In this document: positions 24,172 to 35,700 of the stretch, piece by piece | Layout: each line of letters begins with the position of its first letter | How positions within the stretch are numbered: position 1 is the stretch's first letter | From: Phormidium willei BDU 130791 | Lineage (GTDB): Bacteria; Cyanobacteriota; Cyanobacteriia; Cyanobacteriales; Geitlerinemataceae | NCBI GenBank assembly: GCA_001637315.1 | Contig: LSZA01000006.1 | Location: forward strand, 1-64,000 | Length of the DNA stretch: 64,000 nt | Direction: 5' to 3' | The notes under the pieces: generated by a model | Database searches by the model: none | Told to the model about the DNA's origin: nothing | What the model saw: only the letters and a program-made list of their open reading frames with translations | Position numbers and translations under genes: made by a program

Positions 24172-25272
24172 TTAATTCACTTTGGCTTCTCCCCCTTCTA
24201 AACCGAGGGATTCGAGCATTTCCTTGTCCTTTTCTGGGGGTTGACCCATCGTCGTTAGATAATGGCCAATTAACATGGCATTTAACCCCGATTTGAGACC
24301 TAACGCCTGTAACTCACCCATGACCGCTTCTCGTCCACCGGCATAGCGGAGAATGCGCGTCGGGAGAATCAGACGGAATAGGGCGATCGCCTTGAGGGCC
24401 TCATAGGCATCCAGGCGATCGCGATCGCCTAGGGGCGTTCCTTCACGGGGATTGAGTAAATTCAGCGGAATCGACTCCACCTCCAACTCCCGCAGGGCAA
24501 AGGCTAAATCGACGCGATCGCCCCACGACTCACCCATCCCCAAAATGCCCCCCGTACAGGCTTGAATCCCGGCGGATTTGAGGTTTTTTACCGTCTCGAC
24601 GCGATCGCGCCAACTGTGGGTACTGACAATCTCCGGGAAAAAGTTTTCCGAGGCTTCCAAATTATGGTTGTAGCGCGTCACCCCGGCTTCAGCTAAGCGT
24701 TGGGCCTGTTCCGGCGTCACTTCCCCGAGGGCGCAACAGGGTTTAATCTGAGTTTCAGCAATAATGCGGCGCACCGTTTCCAAAACCTGCTCAAACTCTT
24801 GAGATTTGGGACTACTATACTTTGGACCGCGCCCCTGAGACACCAGACAAAACCGCTTCGCCCCCGCCAATTCCGCCGACTTGGCCTGGGCTAAAATCTC
24901 CTCAGGAGACTTGAGACCATACACCGGGGAATCCTCACCCGGATGATGGGCCGATTGGGAACAAAAGCCGCAATTCTCCGAACAACTGCCCGATTTAACA
25001 TTGACAATACTGCATAAATCCACCACATTCCCGCAGCATTCCTGACGCACGCGATCGGCCGCCGCGCAGAGGAGGAGAATGTTCTCAGTTCCCTCAATCT
25101 CCGTTAACTGCTGCGCCGTCTCGCGATCGAGGGCCTCGCCAGCGATAATGCGATCGGCCAATTGATTTAACCAGACCTCCAACGCCGTGCGATCGCTCGC
25201 AGAATTAGGGCTTAAGGTGGGAATCGAATCAGTTTTCGTCAGGGGGGTATGAACCACAGTCAATCTCTCCAT
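24172..25272 (-). CDS. bioB: biotin synthase
   Basis: BioB inserts sulfur into dethiobiotin, the last step of biotin synthesis, as a radical SAM enzyme with a second iron-sulfur cluster. The 366-residue protein has the cluster motif GSCSENCGFCSQSAHH (C-x3-C-x2-C), YNHNLEASENFFPEIVSTHSW, the ACTGGILGMGES segment and PTRILRYAGGRE near the C-terminus, all typical. About 30 extra N-terminal residues are present. The 7-keto-8-aminopelargonate synthase bioF lies 23 kb away at 48092, so the pathway is not clustered here. Confidence 0.96.
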   Translation of the reverse strand: MERLTVVHTPLTKTDSIPTLSPNSASDRTALEVWLNQLADRIIAGEALDRETAQQLTEIEGTENILLLCAAADRVRQECCGNVVDLCSIVNVKSGSCSENCGFCSQSAHHPGEDSPVYGLKSPEEILAQAKSAELAGAKRFCLVSQGRGPKYSSPKSQEFEQVLETVRRIIAETQIKPCCALGEVTPEQAQRLAEAGVTRYNHNLEASENFFPEIVSTHSWRDRVETVKNLKSAGIQACTGGILGMGESWGDRVDLAFALRELEVESIPLNLLNPREGTPLGDRDRLDAYEALKAIALFRLILPTRILRYAGGREAVMGELQALGLKSGLNAMLIGHYLTTMGQPPEKDKEMLESLGLEGGEAKVN

Positions 25273-25349
25273 GCAGCGCGGTACGCTCCCTCTACAGGAG
25301 CCTTGCCGATTCTACCATCCCAGCGAAACCTCATGGGAGCCGCCCATCC

Positions 25350-25796
25350 CTACACCGACGCACTAACAGGAGTTGCAAACAGGTCTAACGCCTGCTTCGC
25401 CGCCCCTAAATCAAAGGGAAAGGGCAACGTCAGCGGCCGATAATCCCGAGGATGAGGGTCCCCATGACGCAACACCGCATTCACCAACACACAGGGGTCA
25501 TCGCTCAAATTAATCGCCCCATGAGGAACCCCCGGCGGAATTTGCACCACCTGAGGCTGTTGCTGACTCAGCGCGATATAGCGATAACGGCGATTTTGCA
25601 AAACCACCAGCACTAAACTGCCTCGAACCACCAGCAATTGGTCGGTTTGACCATGATGGACAAACAAATCATCAATGGTCTGAGGCGCCACCTGCACCAG
25701 CATCGTCTCGTGGCTAGACTGGGGCGTGTAGAACTGCGCCATTCCCCCCTGGAACGAGTCCAAAGTGCGGATTTCAACCTGTCGTACAAGAGCCAT
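25350..25796 (-). CDS. cupin-domain protein
   Basis: A 148-residue single-domain cupin. The beta-barrel motifs are readable as DDLFVHHGQTDQLLVVRGSLVLVVL and VVQIPPGVPHGAINLSDDPCVLVNAVLRHG, with the PPGVPHG turn that in dTDP-sugar epimerases and related cupins sits by the ligand pocket. His residues of the HHGQTDQ and VPHG motifs could bind metal. It resembles RmlC-like proteins but is shorter, so no enzymatic name is given. It lies 77 nt upstream of bioB on the same strand. Confidence 0.75.
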   Translation of the reverse strand: MALVRQVEIRTLDSFQGGMAQFYTPQSSHETMLVQVAPQTIDDLFVHHGQTDQLLVVRGSLVLVVLQNRRYRYIALSQQQPQVVQIPPGVPHGAINLSDDPCVLVNAVLRHGDPHPRDYRPLTLPFPFDLGAAKQALDLFATPVSASV

Positions 25797-25905
25797 AGGT
25801 CACAACTGTCCTGAGTGGTGAGGTCTATGGCAATTCTAGCGCTTTATTTTTAAATTTTTGTGACTAAAACCACAAAACAGGGACAAACCATGATATGCAC
25901 CCATC

Positions 25906-27858
25906 TCAGCCGCGCCGCCAGACCTTGACCGTCCCATCAGCCGTCCCACTCACGATCGCCTGACCATCCGGACTCACCGCCACCGCCATCACCGCATCAC
26001 TGCCATCACAAAACGAGGCGATCGCCCCTTGCCGTCGCAGACTCCAGAGCTTCACCGTGCCATCAGAACTACCACTGACCACCGTATCCCCATCTGGACA
26101 CACCGCCAACGTCGTCACCGAGCCACCATGACCCTCGAACACCCCTTGTAACTCCCCAGTGGCCAGATCCCAGACCGCCAGCGTGCGATCGCGACTCCCA
26201 CTCACCAACAACCTCCCCTGGGCCGCCAAAGCGATCGCATTCACCGGAACCGGCATCTCCGTCAACTGGCGATCGCGATGAAAGCGGCCCGTCTCCGTCT
26301 CAAAACTCCAAACCACAATCGAGCCATCAGCCCCCGCCGTCAACAACTGCCGTCCATCAGGAGTAAAACACACCGCCTCAACCCGGCCCTGATTCACCTG
26401 AGCGCGATCGCACAGCGTCGTCGTCATCCGACGACGCTTCGGAGAAACGCGCACCTGCCAAACCTGCACATCCCCCTCAAACCATCCACTCGCCACAAAG
26501 CGACTATCGGGACTCATCGACAGCGATCGCACCGACCCCGCCGTCTCCGTCTCATCCACCAGAGTATCCCCTAAAAACAACATCCCATCCCAAGGTTTCT
26601 TCGCCGTCGGGCGGAACTCACGCAGCCCCTGAAGATCCCACAACTTCACCGTCTTATCCCAACTCCCACTCGCCAACAGTGACCCATCCTGACTCAACGC
26701 CAAACTGCACACCGGACTCTCATGGTCCATCAACGCCCCCACCAACTCCCCAGTTTTCAGATGCCAAACCTGAATCGTGCGATCAAAACTGGCCGCAATC
26801 AACAACTCCCCATCGGGCGTAATCAACAAATCACTCACCCAATCCTGACATTGATCGAGCGTAAACAGACAATCCCAAACCTGTTGCGGCAAGCCCTCAG
26901 ACCCCGACCTCGACTGAAACTGTGGTAGGCCCACATCCCGGACAGCGGCCACATCCGTCGAGGTCTCCTGCATCTTATCCCTCTCAGGCCGATGAATCTT
27001 AGGAGAAATCGTCGGCGAGGGCGCCGAACTCGGAACCGTCGTCCCTGACGGACTAGACGAAGACACTCCAGGCTGCAACGGCAACGAGGGAGTTCCAGTT
27101 CCCTCTCGTTTTCCCGTCCGGCCTTCAATCGAAAACGTAGGAACCGGGGCCGGCGTTGGACTCGGGAACCTCTCTCGGGTTGGAGTATCTCGATGGGTCG
27201 CGAACGGCAAGTTCACCGCACCGGCTGACCCACAAGAGCGCTGTGGAGGGGGATCTGAAGTCTCCACCCTTGTCTGCGACGTCTCCGACTCAGACCCATC
27301 AGACTCCTGAGTGACCTGAATCGGCACCTCAATCGGAATCATCGTCTCCCACTGTTGTCGCAGTTGGCTCAACTCCTGAGATAGCTGAGTTAAGCGAGTC
27401 TCCAAACCATCAAGACGTTGAGGAAGCGGCGAATGATTGAGATAATCAATCGTCTCAGCTAACGTCATATGTAGCTGATCATATTGCCCCTGAAGTTGAT
27501 GGTACTGCTGCGTCACCGCTTGCAGTCTCTCATCAGTCGCCCTCGCCGACAAATCCAACGGTGGCGGCGACCCTCCCCGAGACGACCTAGACGACTCCCT
27601 CCCCGACTCAGGGATAGAGTTGTAGAGCAGATCAAACTCCTGGCCCACTTGATCTTGTAATTGCATCACCGCCGCCATCGCCCGATGATCGAGCATCACC
27701 TCCAAACGGCGGCGATTGATCAAATTCAGCAACAACGACAGCGATAGCGGAACCCCAGCAAAAACAATTCGACTTGATACCGCCGCCACCAGGGTTCCGA
27801 TGACAGCACTCAGCCAGCAGAGATATTCAGCAACTTCGAGTTGATTGGGCGATCGCAT
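25906..27858 (-). CDS. WD40-repeat protein with N-terminal membrane and coiled-coil region
   Basis: A 650-residue protein. The N-terminus has two hydrophobic helices (about residues 10-45) anchoring it in the membrane, then coiled coil (LQAVTQQYHQLQGQYDQLHMTL, LTQLSQELSQLRQQWE) and a Ser/Thr/Pro-rich linker of about 110 residues. The C-terminal 320 residues form a WD40 propeller of about seven blades, seen as GELLIAASFDRTIQVWHLKT, GSLLASGSWDKTVKLWDLQ and similar. It probably scaffolds other proteins at the membrane. One blade carries an insert (FRPTAKKPWDGMLFLGDTLVDE). Confidence 0.88.
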   Translation of the reverse strand: MRSPNQLEVAEYLCWLSAVIGTLVAAVSSRIVFAGVPLSLSLLLNLINRRRLEVMLDHRAMAAVMQLQDQVGQEFDLLYNSIPESGRESSRSSRGGSPPPLDLSARATDERLQAVTQQYHQLQGQYDQLHMTLAETIDYLNHSPLPQRLDGLETRLTQLSQELSQLRQQWETMIPIEVPIQVTQESDGSESETSQTRVETSDPPPQRSCGSAGAVNLPFATHRDTPTRERFPSPTPAPVPTFSIEGRTGKREGTGTPSLPLQPGVSSSSPSGTTVPSSAPSPTISPKIHRPERDKMQETSTDVAAVRDVGLPQFQSRSGSEGLPQQVWDCLFTLDQCQDWVSDLLITPDGELLIAASFDRTIQVWHLKTGELVGALMDHESPVCSLALSQDGSLLASGSWDKTVKLWDLQGLREFRPTAKKPWDGMLFLGDTLVDETETAGSVRSLSMSPDSRFVASGWFEGDVQVWQVRVSPKRRRMTTTLCDRAQVNQGRVEAVCFTPDGRQLLTAGADGSIVVWSFETETGRFHRDRQLTEMPVPVNAIALAAQGRLLVSGSRDRTLAVWDLATGELQGVFEGHGGSVTTLAVCPDGDTVVSGSSDGTVKLWSLRRQGAIASFCDGSDAVMAVAVSPDGQAIVSGTADGTVKVWRRG

Positions 27859-28156
27859 AAGTAGCAGAAACTAGCGAGGGAGCAGATGCAGTACAAAGGA
27901 TGCAGCACAAAGACTGTCATTGATCTTGGCATTTTGCCTAAACAATGCCATAGGCGATCGCCCAATTGTAGAGCAATATCGAGTCAAATCACGCCCTCCT
28001 TTTGACGGAAACCGCTCCCATTTGGGCGATCGCCCCATCACCAATCCCTTTGTGAACGCCAGATTCAAAACATCCTCAAAAAAATCACCTAAACTGGGAA
28101 AACGGGGCATCTCTCTCCTCAAACCCATCTCACATTCCCCTCGAATACCTCCATCT

Positions 28157-29380
28157 ATGACAGTGTCGACCTCCCTTTCCATCCCCTCCTCCGCCATGCT
28201 TCACCAGCGTCTACGACCCGAGATCCGTGATCTTCAGCCGCAACTGGTGCAATGGCGGCGACATCTGCACCAACGGCCAGAACTGGGGTTCCAAGAACAT
28301 CTCACCAGCGAGTTTGTGGCCGAAAAACTCAGCCGTTGGGGCATTGACTATCAACGGGGAATTGCCAAAACCGGCATGGTCGCCGTCATCGAAGGAACCC
28401 AGCCGGGACCCGTTTTAGGGATTCGCGCCGACATGGATGCTTTACCCATTCAAGAAGAAAACGACGTTCCCTACAAATCCCGTCATGATGGCAAAATGCA
28501 CGCCTGCGGTCATGACGGCCATACCACCATCGCCCTAGGAACCGCCTATTACCTTAGTCAGCACCGAAACTTCCCCGGAACCGTTAAACTGATTTTCCAG
28601 CCCGCAGAGGAAGGGCCAGGGGGCGCAAAACCCATGATTGAGGCCGGGGTGCTGAAGAACCCTGATGTCGATGCCATCATTGGCTTACATCTATGGAACA
28701 GCTTACCCCTGGGAACCGTGGGCGTTCGTCCGGGAGCGCTTATGGGAGCGGTGGAACTGTTCCGAGCCAAAATTCTCGGTAAGGGGGGTCATGGGGCCAT
28801 TCCTCATCAAACCGTTGACGCGATCGTCGTTGGCGCTCAAGTGGTGAATGCCTTGCAGGCGATCGTCTCTCGTAATGTAGACCCCATCAACGCCGCCGTC
28901 GTCACCGTCGGAGAATTTCACAGTGGTTCTGCCCTAAATGTTATTGCCGATACAGCAGAGTTGGGCGGAACGGTGCGTTACTTTAAACCAGACTATGATG
29001 GCTTTTTTGGTCGCCGCATCTCCGAAACCCTAGCCGGAATTACCCAAGCCTATGGCGCCAGCTATGAACTGGACTATTGGAAGCTCTATCCGGCGACCAT
29101 TAACAACCCCGAGATGGCAGAGTTGGTGCGCAGTGTCGCCGAACGGGTGATTGAAACCCCCGCTGGGGTGGTTCCCAATTGCCAAACCATGGGTGGAGAG
29201 GATATGTCCTTTTTCTTGGAGGCGGTTCCCGGTTGCTATTTTTTCCTCGGTTCAGCTAATCCCAACAAAAACCTCGATTATCCTCACCATCACCCCCGTT
29301 TTGATTTTGATGAAACAGCGTTGGCGATGGGAGTGGAGATGTTTATTCGTTGTCTGGAAAAGTTCGGCGATCGCCCCTAA
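28157..29380 (+). CDS. M20-family amidohydrolase/aminoacylase
   Basis: A 407-residue M20D metallopeptidase-like enzyme, hydrolysing an N-acyl amino acid or indole-acetic-acid-like amide (substrate not determinable). Zinc-site motifs are visible: GIRADMDALP, HACGHDGHTTIALG, FQPAEEGPGGAKPMIEAG and, at the C-terminus, GGEDMSFFLEAVPGCYFFLG. The dimerisation lid begins at FRAKILGKGGHGAIPHQTVDAI. The frame is open to 27920 but the ATG at 28157 gives the family-like N-terminus (LRPEIRDLQPQLVQWRRHLHQRPELGFQE). The gene overlaps the converging kinase gene by four bases. Confidence 0.92.
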   Translation: MTVSTSLSIPSSAMLHQRLRPEIRDLQPQLVQWRRHLHQRPELGFQEHLTSEFVAEKLSRWGIDYQRGIAKTGMVAVIEGTQPGPVLGIRADMDALPIQEENDVPYKSRHDGKMHACGHDGHTTIALGTAYYLSQHRNFPGTVKLIFQPAEEGPGGAKPMIEAGVLKNPDVDAIIGLHLWNSLPLGTVGVRPGALMGAVELFRAKILGKGGHGAIPHQTVDAIVVGAQVVNALQAIVSRNVDPINAAVVTVGEFHSGSALNVIADTAELGGTVRYFKPDYDGFFGRRISETLAGITQAYGASYELDYWKLYPATINNPEMAELVRSVAERVIETPAGVVPNCQTMGGEDMSFFLEAVPGCYFFLGSANPNKNLDYPHHHPRFDFDETALAMGVEMFIRCLEKFGDRP

Positions 29381-30723
29381 CCTTGGACCTTCTGAACCTC
29401 GGGTGCGGCGGTGGTGCGGCTATCTTGCACACAGGGAATTTCGATGACAAACTCTGTTCCTTGGCCCGGTTGCGAGAGACAAATTAAAGAACCATGATGC
29501 TTCTCGACGACAATGGAATAGGCGATCGCCAACCCCATTCCCGTTCCTTTGCCAATCGGTTTTGTCGTAAAAAAGGGATTGAAAATCTTATCCCGAACCG
29601 CCGCTTCCATCCCCAAACCATTATCAGCGATGGAGATTCGCACCCGATTTTCAGCAACCTGACGGGTACTAATCGTAATCGACGTCGCATCCCGACGCTC
29701 TCGCTTCTCTTCGAGAGCATCAATAGCATTCGCCAACAAATTCATAAACACCTGATTCAGTTGCCCCGAATAACATTCGACATTCGGCAACTCTCCATAA
29801 TCCCGAATAATCTCAATCGCCGGGCTACTCGATCGCACTTTAATGCGGTTATGAAGAATCATCAACGTCGTATCAATCCCATCATGAATATCCACCGCCT
29901 TTAACTCCGCCTCATCAATACGCGAAAACTTCCGTAAACTCAAAACAATCTCACGAATCCGCTCAGCCCCCACCTGCATCGATCGCAGTAATTTAGGCAA
30001 GTCTTCAATCAAGAAATCAAGCTCTAATTCCTCCAAAATTTCCTGCAACTCGTCATCGGGATCGGGATACCGATCTTGATAGGTTTTAATGATTTCTAGC
30101 AAACTCGACGTATAGTCATTGGCGTGAGTTAAATTACCAAAAATAAAGTTAACCGGATTATTGATTTCATGAGCAACACCCGCCACCAATTGCCCCAAGC
30201 TCGACATTTTTTCACTCTGAATCAGTTGCACCTGAGCTGTTTGTAACTCCTGAATCACTTGATTGAGTTTTGACGTCCGTTCACTCACCCGTTGCTCCAA
30301 CAACAGATTTTGTTGTGCCAACTCTTTACCAATAAAATAGAGTTTCAGATGCAGACGAACCCGGGCTAAAACCTCCTCTTGTTGAAAGGGTTTGGTGATG
30401 TAATCCACCGCTCCGAGGGATAAGCCCTTCACCTTATCCACCGTATCAGCTAACGCACTGGTAAAAATAATGGGAATTTCCTGAGTGTCGGGATTGGCTT
30501 TCAGGCGACGACAGGTTTCAAACCCATCAATTCCCGGCATCATAATATCCAACAAAATCAGATGAGGCGGAGCATAGTTGACCTTATCGATAGCACTCGT
30601 GCCATCTTGAGCCACCAACACCTCAAATCCCGAACTATCGAGAAAATCCGATAAAACATCTAAATTAGCTGGATTGTCATCGACAATCAGAATCGTGCCG
30701 TAGTCGAGCTGTTGTGAGTTCAT
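29377..30723 (-). CDS. receiver-histidine kinase hybrid (soluble)
   Basis: A 448-residue cytoplasmic protein with an N-terminal receiver domain ([13 protein letters not shown], phospho-acceptor Asp in [14 protein letters not shown], Lys in YITKPFQ), a coiled-coil linker, an H box [26 protein letters not shown] and a HATPase ([43 protein letters not shown]). It is the last of four same-strand genes separated by 1 to 16 nt, so it should be co-transcribed with the GGDEF-EAL protein and the large hybrid kinase, and may relay phosphate among them. Confidence 0.92.
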   Translation of the reverse strand: MNSQQLDYGTILIVDDNPANLDVLSDFLDSSGFEVLVAQDGTSAIDKVNYAPPHLILLDIMMPGIDGFETCRRLKANPDTQEIPIIFTSALADTVDKVKGLSLGAVDYITKPFQQEEVLARVRLHLKLYFIGKELAQQNLLLEQRVSERTSKLNQVIQELQTAQVQLIQSEKMSSLGQLVAGVAHEINNPVNFIFGNLTHANDYTSSLLEIIKTYQDRYPDPDDELQEILEELELDFLIEDLPKLLRSMQVGAERIREIVLSLRKFSRIDEAELKAVDIHDGIDTTLMILHNRIKVRSSSPAIEIIRDYGELPNVECYSGQLNQVFMNLLANAIDALEEKRERRDATSITISTRQVAENRVRISIADNGLGMEAAVRDKIFNPFFTTKPIGKGTGMGLAIAYSIVVEKHHGSLICLSQPGQGTEFVIEIPCVQDSRTTAAPEVQKVQG

Positions 30724-30739
30724 ACCGAGCTAAATACTA

Positions 30740-32743
30740 TCAAGTGGTAGAAGAGGGGGTTGAATGAGGAATCGCCGCCGGAAGCCAAGCTGTAAATCGT
30801 TCTGGCGTCACCAAAAACGTCTCAGCCTCCTGAGGCGGAAGCGGACGAGAGAACAGATAGCCCTGAGCCAGTTCACAGCCCATAGCTCGCACAATCGCCA
30901 ACTGCGTGGGGGTTTCAATCCCCTCCGCCACGGCATCCATCCCCAGAGCATGAGCCAGAGTGATAATGGTATGGACGATTTCATTGCCATTTTCTGAGAC
31001 TCCGTTTGACTTCTCTTGTAAACGAGCCACAAAGGCTTTGTCAATCTTGAGGGTATGGACGGGAAACTCATGTAAACGGCTTAAAGACGAGTATCCTGTG
31101 CCAAAATCATCAATACACAGGGATAACCCTAACTCTTGAAGTTTGCGGAGAATATCAAAAACTTGAACATTACTTTGGAGTAAACAGGTTTCAGTAATTT
31201 CGAGTTTGATACAACCTTGAGGGAGTCGTACTCCCATTAAAACATTTTCGATCAACTCTACCAGTTGCGGTTGCATCAGTTGAATCGTGGAGAGGTTGAC
31301 ATTGAGCGTCAAATCTTGTAAATGCGGAAACTGCGATCGCCAATCTGATAACTGCTGACACGCCTCCCAAAACACCCAACTTCCCAGTTGATGAATTAGA
31401 CCAATCTCTTCACTAATCGGGATAAAATCGACTGGCGAAATAAGGCCCTTTCGAGGATGATGCCAACGTAACAAAGCCTCAAAACCGCGAATCTTTCCAG
31501 TTTTCAGACAAACCAGAGGTTGATAATATAAACTAAACTCATTATCAGCCCCCGCCCCCGGACGATGAGACCCCCTCCCGTGCCAATGCTCTTGAATCAC
31601 CAGTTTGTGTTCAACCGCATGACGTAAATCGTTTTCTAACTCCAAACGTAACTTAGCCCGAGCCTGCATTTGCGGATTAAAAATCGCATAGCGTCCCCGC
31701 CCAGCTTGCTTGGCTTGATACATGGCAATATCGGCATCTCGCAGCACATTTTCACAATGAAGATACTGAGCATTCTTGAGTGCAATACCAATACTCGCAT
31801 TCGTAAACACCTCATAATTATTTGCCAAATGAAACGGCAGCGAAAACTGACGTTGAACCTGCCGAGCCACCTCCAAAACCTCATCTAACCCTGAGATATT
31901 TTCCAAGAGAATAACAAATTCATCCCCCCCCAAACGAGAGACCGTACTCAGTCCCGCCCCAGGAAAATCGGGACTGAGATGATCCAAACTTTGACGATCA
32001 TAGCCGAGGGTTTCTAGAAGTCGCTGAGCCACCGTTTCAAGTAACGCATCCCCCGCCAAATGTCCTAGACTGTCATTAATAACTTTAAAGCGATCGAGGT
32101 CTAAAAATAACACCGCAAACTCCGGCGAATCCGAAGCATTATGAAGCAGCGTATTGAGCCGATTCATCAACCAAACCCGGTTTGGGAGTCCCGTCAAAGA
32201 ATCATGAAGCGCATCATGAGCTAACTGTTGTTCCCGTTGTTCTAACTCCCGTTGCGTCACTTGCAGTTGATGAATTGTGTCTTCGAGTTGATGCGTGCGA
32301 TCGCCCACCAACTGCTCCAACTGCTGATTCTGGTTGGCCAGAGAATCCGTTAACCGGCGTAACTTGAGATGCAACTGCACCCGAGACAAGACCACATCCT
32401 CATAAAACGGCTTGGGGATATAATCGACCGCCCCCAACCCCAACCCCATCACCTGATGCTCAATATCCGATAACGCCGTCATAAAAATCACCGGAATATC
32501 CGCCGTTTCGGTGTTTTGCTTCAAACGGCGACAGGTTTCAAACCCATCAATCCCTGGCATCATCACATCCAAACAGATCAAATCCGGCGGATCATACTGA
32601 GCCCGTTCGATCGCACTATAGCCATCCCGAGCAATCAGGACCTCATATCCAGAACGTTCCAGCAAATTCGAGAGAACCTCTAAATTAGCCGGATCATCAT
32701 CGACAATAAGAATCGATTGGGTGGCCGTCGGGATTGCATTCAT
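30740..32743 (-). CDS. receiver-GGDEF-EAL cyclic-di-GMP protein
   Basis: A 667-residue regulator of cyclic-di-GMP. The receiver (LIVDDDPANLEVL, LICLDVMMPGIDG, YIPKPF) is followed by a coiled coil, a GGDEF domain with an intact RLGGDEFVILLE active site, and an EAL domain with RGFEALLRW, NVNLS, EITE, DDFGTGYSS, the Lys of LKIDKAF, EGIE and QGYLFSRPLPP all kept. Both synthesis and hydrolysis are thus possible, presumably switched by phosphorylation of the receiver. A short Gly/His-rich insert (HWHGRGSHRPGAGA) separates GGDEF from EAL. It sits 12 nt downstream of the hybrid kinase. Confidence 0.93.
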   Translation of the reverse strand: MNAIPTATQSILIVDDDPANLEVLSNLLERSGYEVLIARDGYSAIERAQYDPPDLICLDVMMPGIDGFETCRRLKQNTETADIPVIFMTALSDIEHQVMGLGLGAVDYIPKPFYEDVVLSRVQLHLKLRRLTDSLANQNQQLEQLVGDRTHQLEDTIHQLQVTQRELEQREQQLAHDALHDSLTGLPNRVWLMNRLNTLLHNASDSPEFAVLFLDLDRFKVINDSLGHLAGDALLETVAQRLLETLGYDRQSLDHLSPDFPGAGLSTVSRLGGDEFVILLENISGLDEVLEVARQVQRQFSLPFHLANNYEVFTNASIGIALKNAQYLHCENVLRDADIAMYQAKQAGRGRYAIFNPQMQARAKLRLELENDLRHAVEHKLVIQEHWHGRGSHRPGAGADNEFSLYYQPLVCLKTGKIRGFEALLRWHHPRKGLISPVDFIPISEEIGLIHQLGSWVFWEACQQLSDWRSQFPHLQDLTLNVNLSTIQLMQPQLVELIENVLMGVRLPQGCIKLEITETCLLQSNVQVFDILRKLQELGLSLCIDDFGTGYSSLSRLHEFPVHTLKIDKAFVARLQEKSNGVSENGNEIVHTIITLAHALGMDAVAEGIETPTQLAIVRAMGCELAQGYLFSRPLPPQEAETFLVTPERFTAWLPAAIPHSTPSSTT

Positions 32744-32755
32744 CAGAAATTTCAG

Positions 32756-35700
32756 TTAAGACCGATTCAATAGCTCTAAGATAGCTTTATCTTGATAGCG
32801 ACGAGCAAGCTGATTCAGGTGTTGCACAAAGGGTTCTAATTGAGGATTATCGAGCCTAAATCCGTCTGCCACCTCAATCAACCGTTTCAGGCTGCCCCGT
32901 TTCGCCAAATGGGTCAACTCATCGAGCTGTTGAGCGTCAGGAAACACCATCGGCTCCACATCAGAGACCGTTGACATCTCAACCGCCTCGCTGATGCGGC
33001 TGGCCGGTTCATACACCCATTCTAAATTGAGAGACTCTTGCAGACGTGCCAACAAAATCTCCGTCTCAATCGGTTTACCGATAAACTCATTGCACCCCGC
33101 CGCCAAACAGCGATCGCGCTCCTCCACCAACAGACTCGCCGACGCCACCAGAATCGGCACCTGAGCCAAAGCCGGAATCGCCCGCAAGCGACGAATCAAC
33201 TCCACCCCGTCGAGGCCCGGCATCCGCAAATCCGTCACCACCCCATCAATCGCTTGCTCGCCAGCCAGCCTGAGAGCCTCTTCTCCATGGTCCGCCTCTA
33301 GGACTTCAAACCCTAAATCCCCCAACAACTGGCACAGGGTCAAACGATTCGCCGCTGCATCATCGACAATCAACAGACGACGCCGAGGTCCGCTATACCC
33401 CCGACACAGAGCCAATAGATGTGGCTCCTCCTCCAACCACGTCGAAGCTTGAGGGAACCATAACTCAAACGAAAAACAACTTCCCTGGCCCAACTGACTC
33501 TCAACCTTCAACTGTCCTCCCATCTGATGGACAATTTTTTGGCTAATCGTTAACCCCAAGCCAGTCCCCTGAGAATGGTAGCTGGGATCACTGACCTGTT
33601 CAAACGGCAGAAAAACCCGCGAGAGTTGTTCAGCACTCATCCCAATCCCCGTATCGCGCACCGCAAAACGAATCAGACAGCGATCGCCCGTCGCCTCAGA
33701 CGCCGACTGAACCCGAGACACCTCAAACCCAACCTGTCCCCTCTCGGTGAACTTAATCGCATTTCCCAACAGATTAATCAGAACCTGACGCAACCGCTTT
33801 TGATCCCCAATAATCGCCGTCGGCAGAGTTTTGGCGGCCTCACAGACAAACGTCAACCGCTTCTGAGCCGCCTTGAGTTCAAACATCTGAACCACAGTCT
33901 TGAGGAAATTGTCCAAAGGAAACGGATTCTCCACCAGAGTCATCCCCTGGGCTTCCAACTTAGAAAAATCGAGAATATCCTCAATCAGCGTCAATAAATG
34001 GGTTCCACATTGATGAATCACCTCCACCCCATTGAGAACCGCCGGCGGAAGATGAGTTTGACGTTTAAAGATCTGACTATAGCCGAGAATGCCATTGAGA
34101 GGGGTTCGTAACTCATGACTCATATTGGAAATAAATTCACTTTTAGCCCGGTTCGCCAAATCCGCCGCTTCCTTAGCCTGTCGCAATTCCACCTCGGCCC
34201 GTTTACGTTCAGTGCAATCGTTCCCAACCGCTAAAATCTCCAATAACGTCCCATCAGGATTAAAAATGGGCTGATTAGTCCAGAGAACCCAAACTAAGGT
34301 TCCATCCCGACGGACATTGGGATCCTCGCGAGTCGTCCGACAATCGGGATTATTCACTAACTCTTGGGCAAACTCTCGCCAGTTAAAGGTCGTTCCAACA
34401 TCAGGGATCATAATCGCCACCGATTGTCCTCGTAACTCATCCTGTCCATAGCCAAAAAAGGCTTCACCATAACGATTGATGAAGGTAATGGTGCCTTCGA
34501 GGTTCCAGCGCAAGATAATCGAGTTAGCCGTTTCGACCAGGGTTCGGTACTGCTCCTCTCTCGCCCGCCGTTCAGCTTCGGCTTGTTTCGTTTCACTAAT
34601 ATCGCGGATAGCCGCTTGGATGAGAATGCTCTCTTCAACTTCAATGGCACTGAGACAGACTTCAGCAAAAAAAGACCGGTCATCGAGCCGCCGGTGAACC
34701 CACTCAAACCGTTGTGACCCCGACTCTAAGACCTTGTTAATCCAATCTTGGGCCGCCACTTGGGAGGAACGGCCATCAGGTTGATAGGGCGGGGAGAGGC
34801 CCCAAGGTGTTAGACCATAAAACTCGTCTTTACTCGGCACGTTAAACAGCTCCAACGCCGCATGATTACAATCGCTAAAGCGTCCCTCAGACAGTAGGGC
34901 GATCGCCTCCTGAGTGCCTTCAGCCAAGAGACGATAACGGGTTTCTGAGCGATGGAGTTCGGCCGTAATCGCCTGTCGTTCTTGGATTTCTTGCTTGAGT
35001 TCCTGAGTCCGTTCGGCCACTGTAGCTTCCAAATGGAGGTGCGATCGCTCCAAATCCTCACTCATCAAATTAAACGAATCCGCCAAATCCGCCACTTCCT
35101 GCGGTTGCTGTACCTCAACCCGCCGCGAAAAATTGCCATCGGCCACATCTCGGGCCGCCTGCTGTAATCGCTTCACCGGACGAGCAATCCAGTGAGAGGC
35201 CCACCAGCCTAACCCTCCCGCCACGGCGATGGCCACCAGACAAATCATTAAGGTTTGACGACTACTGCCTTCAAGATGACCCAAAAACTGGGACTGAGGA
35301 ATCGTCGTCACTAGAAGCCAATCGATTCCCTCCTCCATCTCAAAGGGAGTCACGTTGACAAAATGGGGAACGTCACCGAGCCTCAGGGTTTCACGTTGAG
35401 GCTTATTGAGACTTGTCCAGAGTCCCATCCTGTTCTCGACGCCAATGCTAACTTCGGCAATGTGGGAAAATTGACTGTCCCGGGCCAGAGTGTATTGCTT
35501 AATTTCCTCCAAAAATTGCTCTTGATCCGGGTTAGATGTGGCCAAGGAGGTGGCCACAAGTCGGCCTTGGCGATCGACGAGGAAATACTCTCCCTCGTCG
35601 TTGAGATCCTGATGACGCAACAGATGATTGAGGCGAGTCAGTTCCACCGCCACACTCATCACACCCAGGGGATTCTCCCTCGGCCCGACCAGTTCCGAAA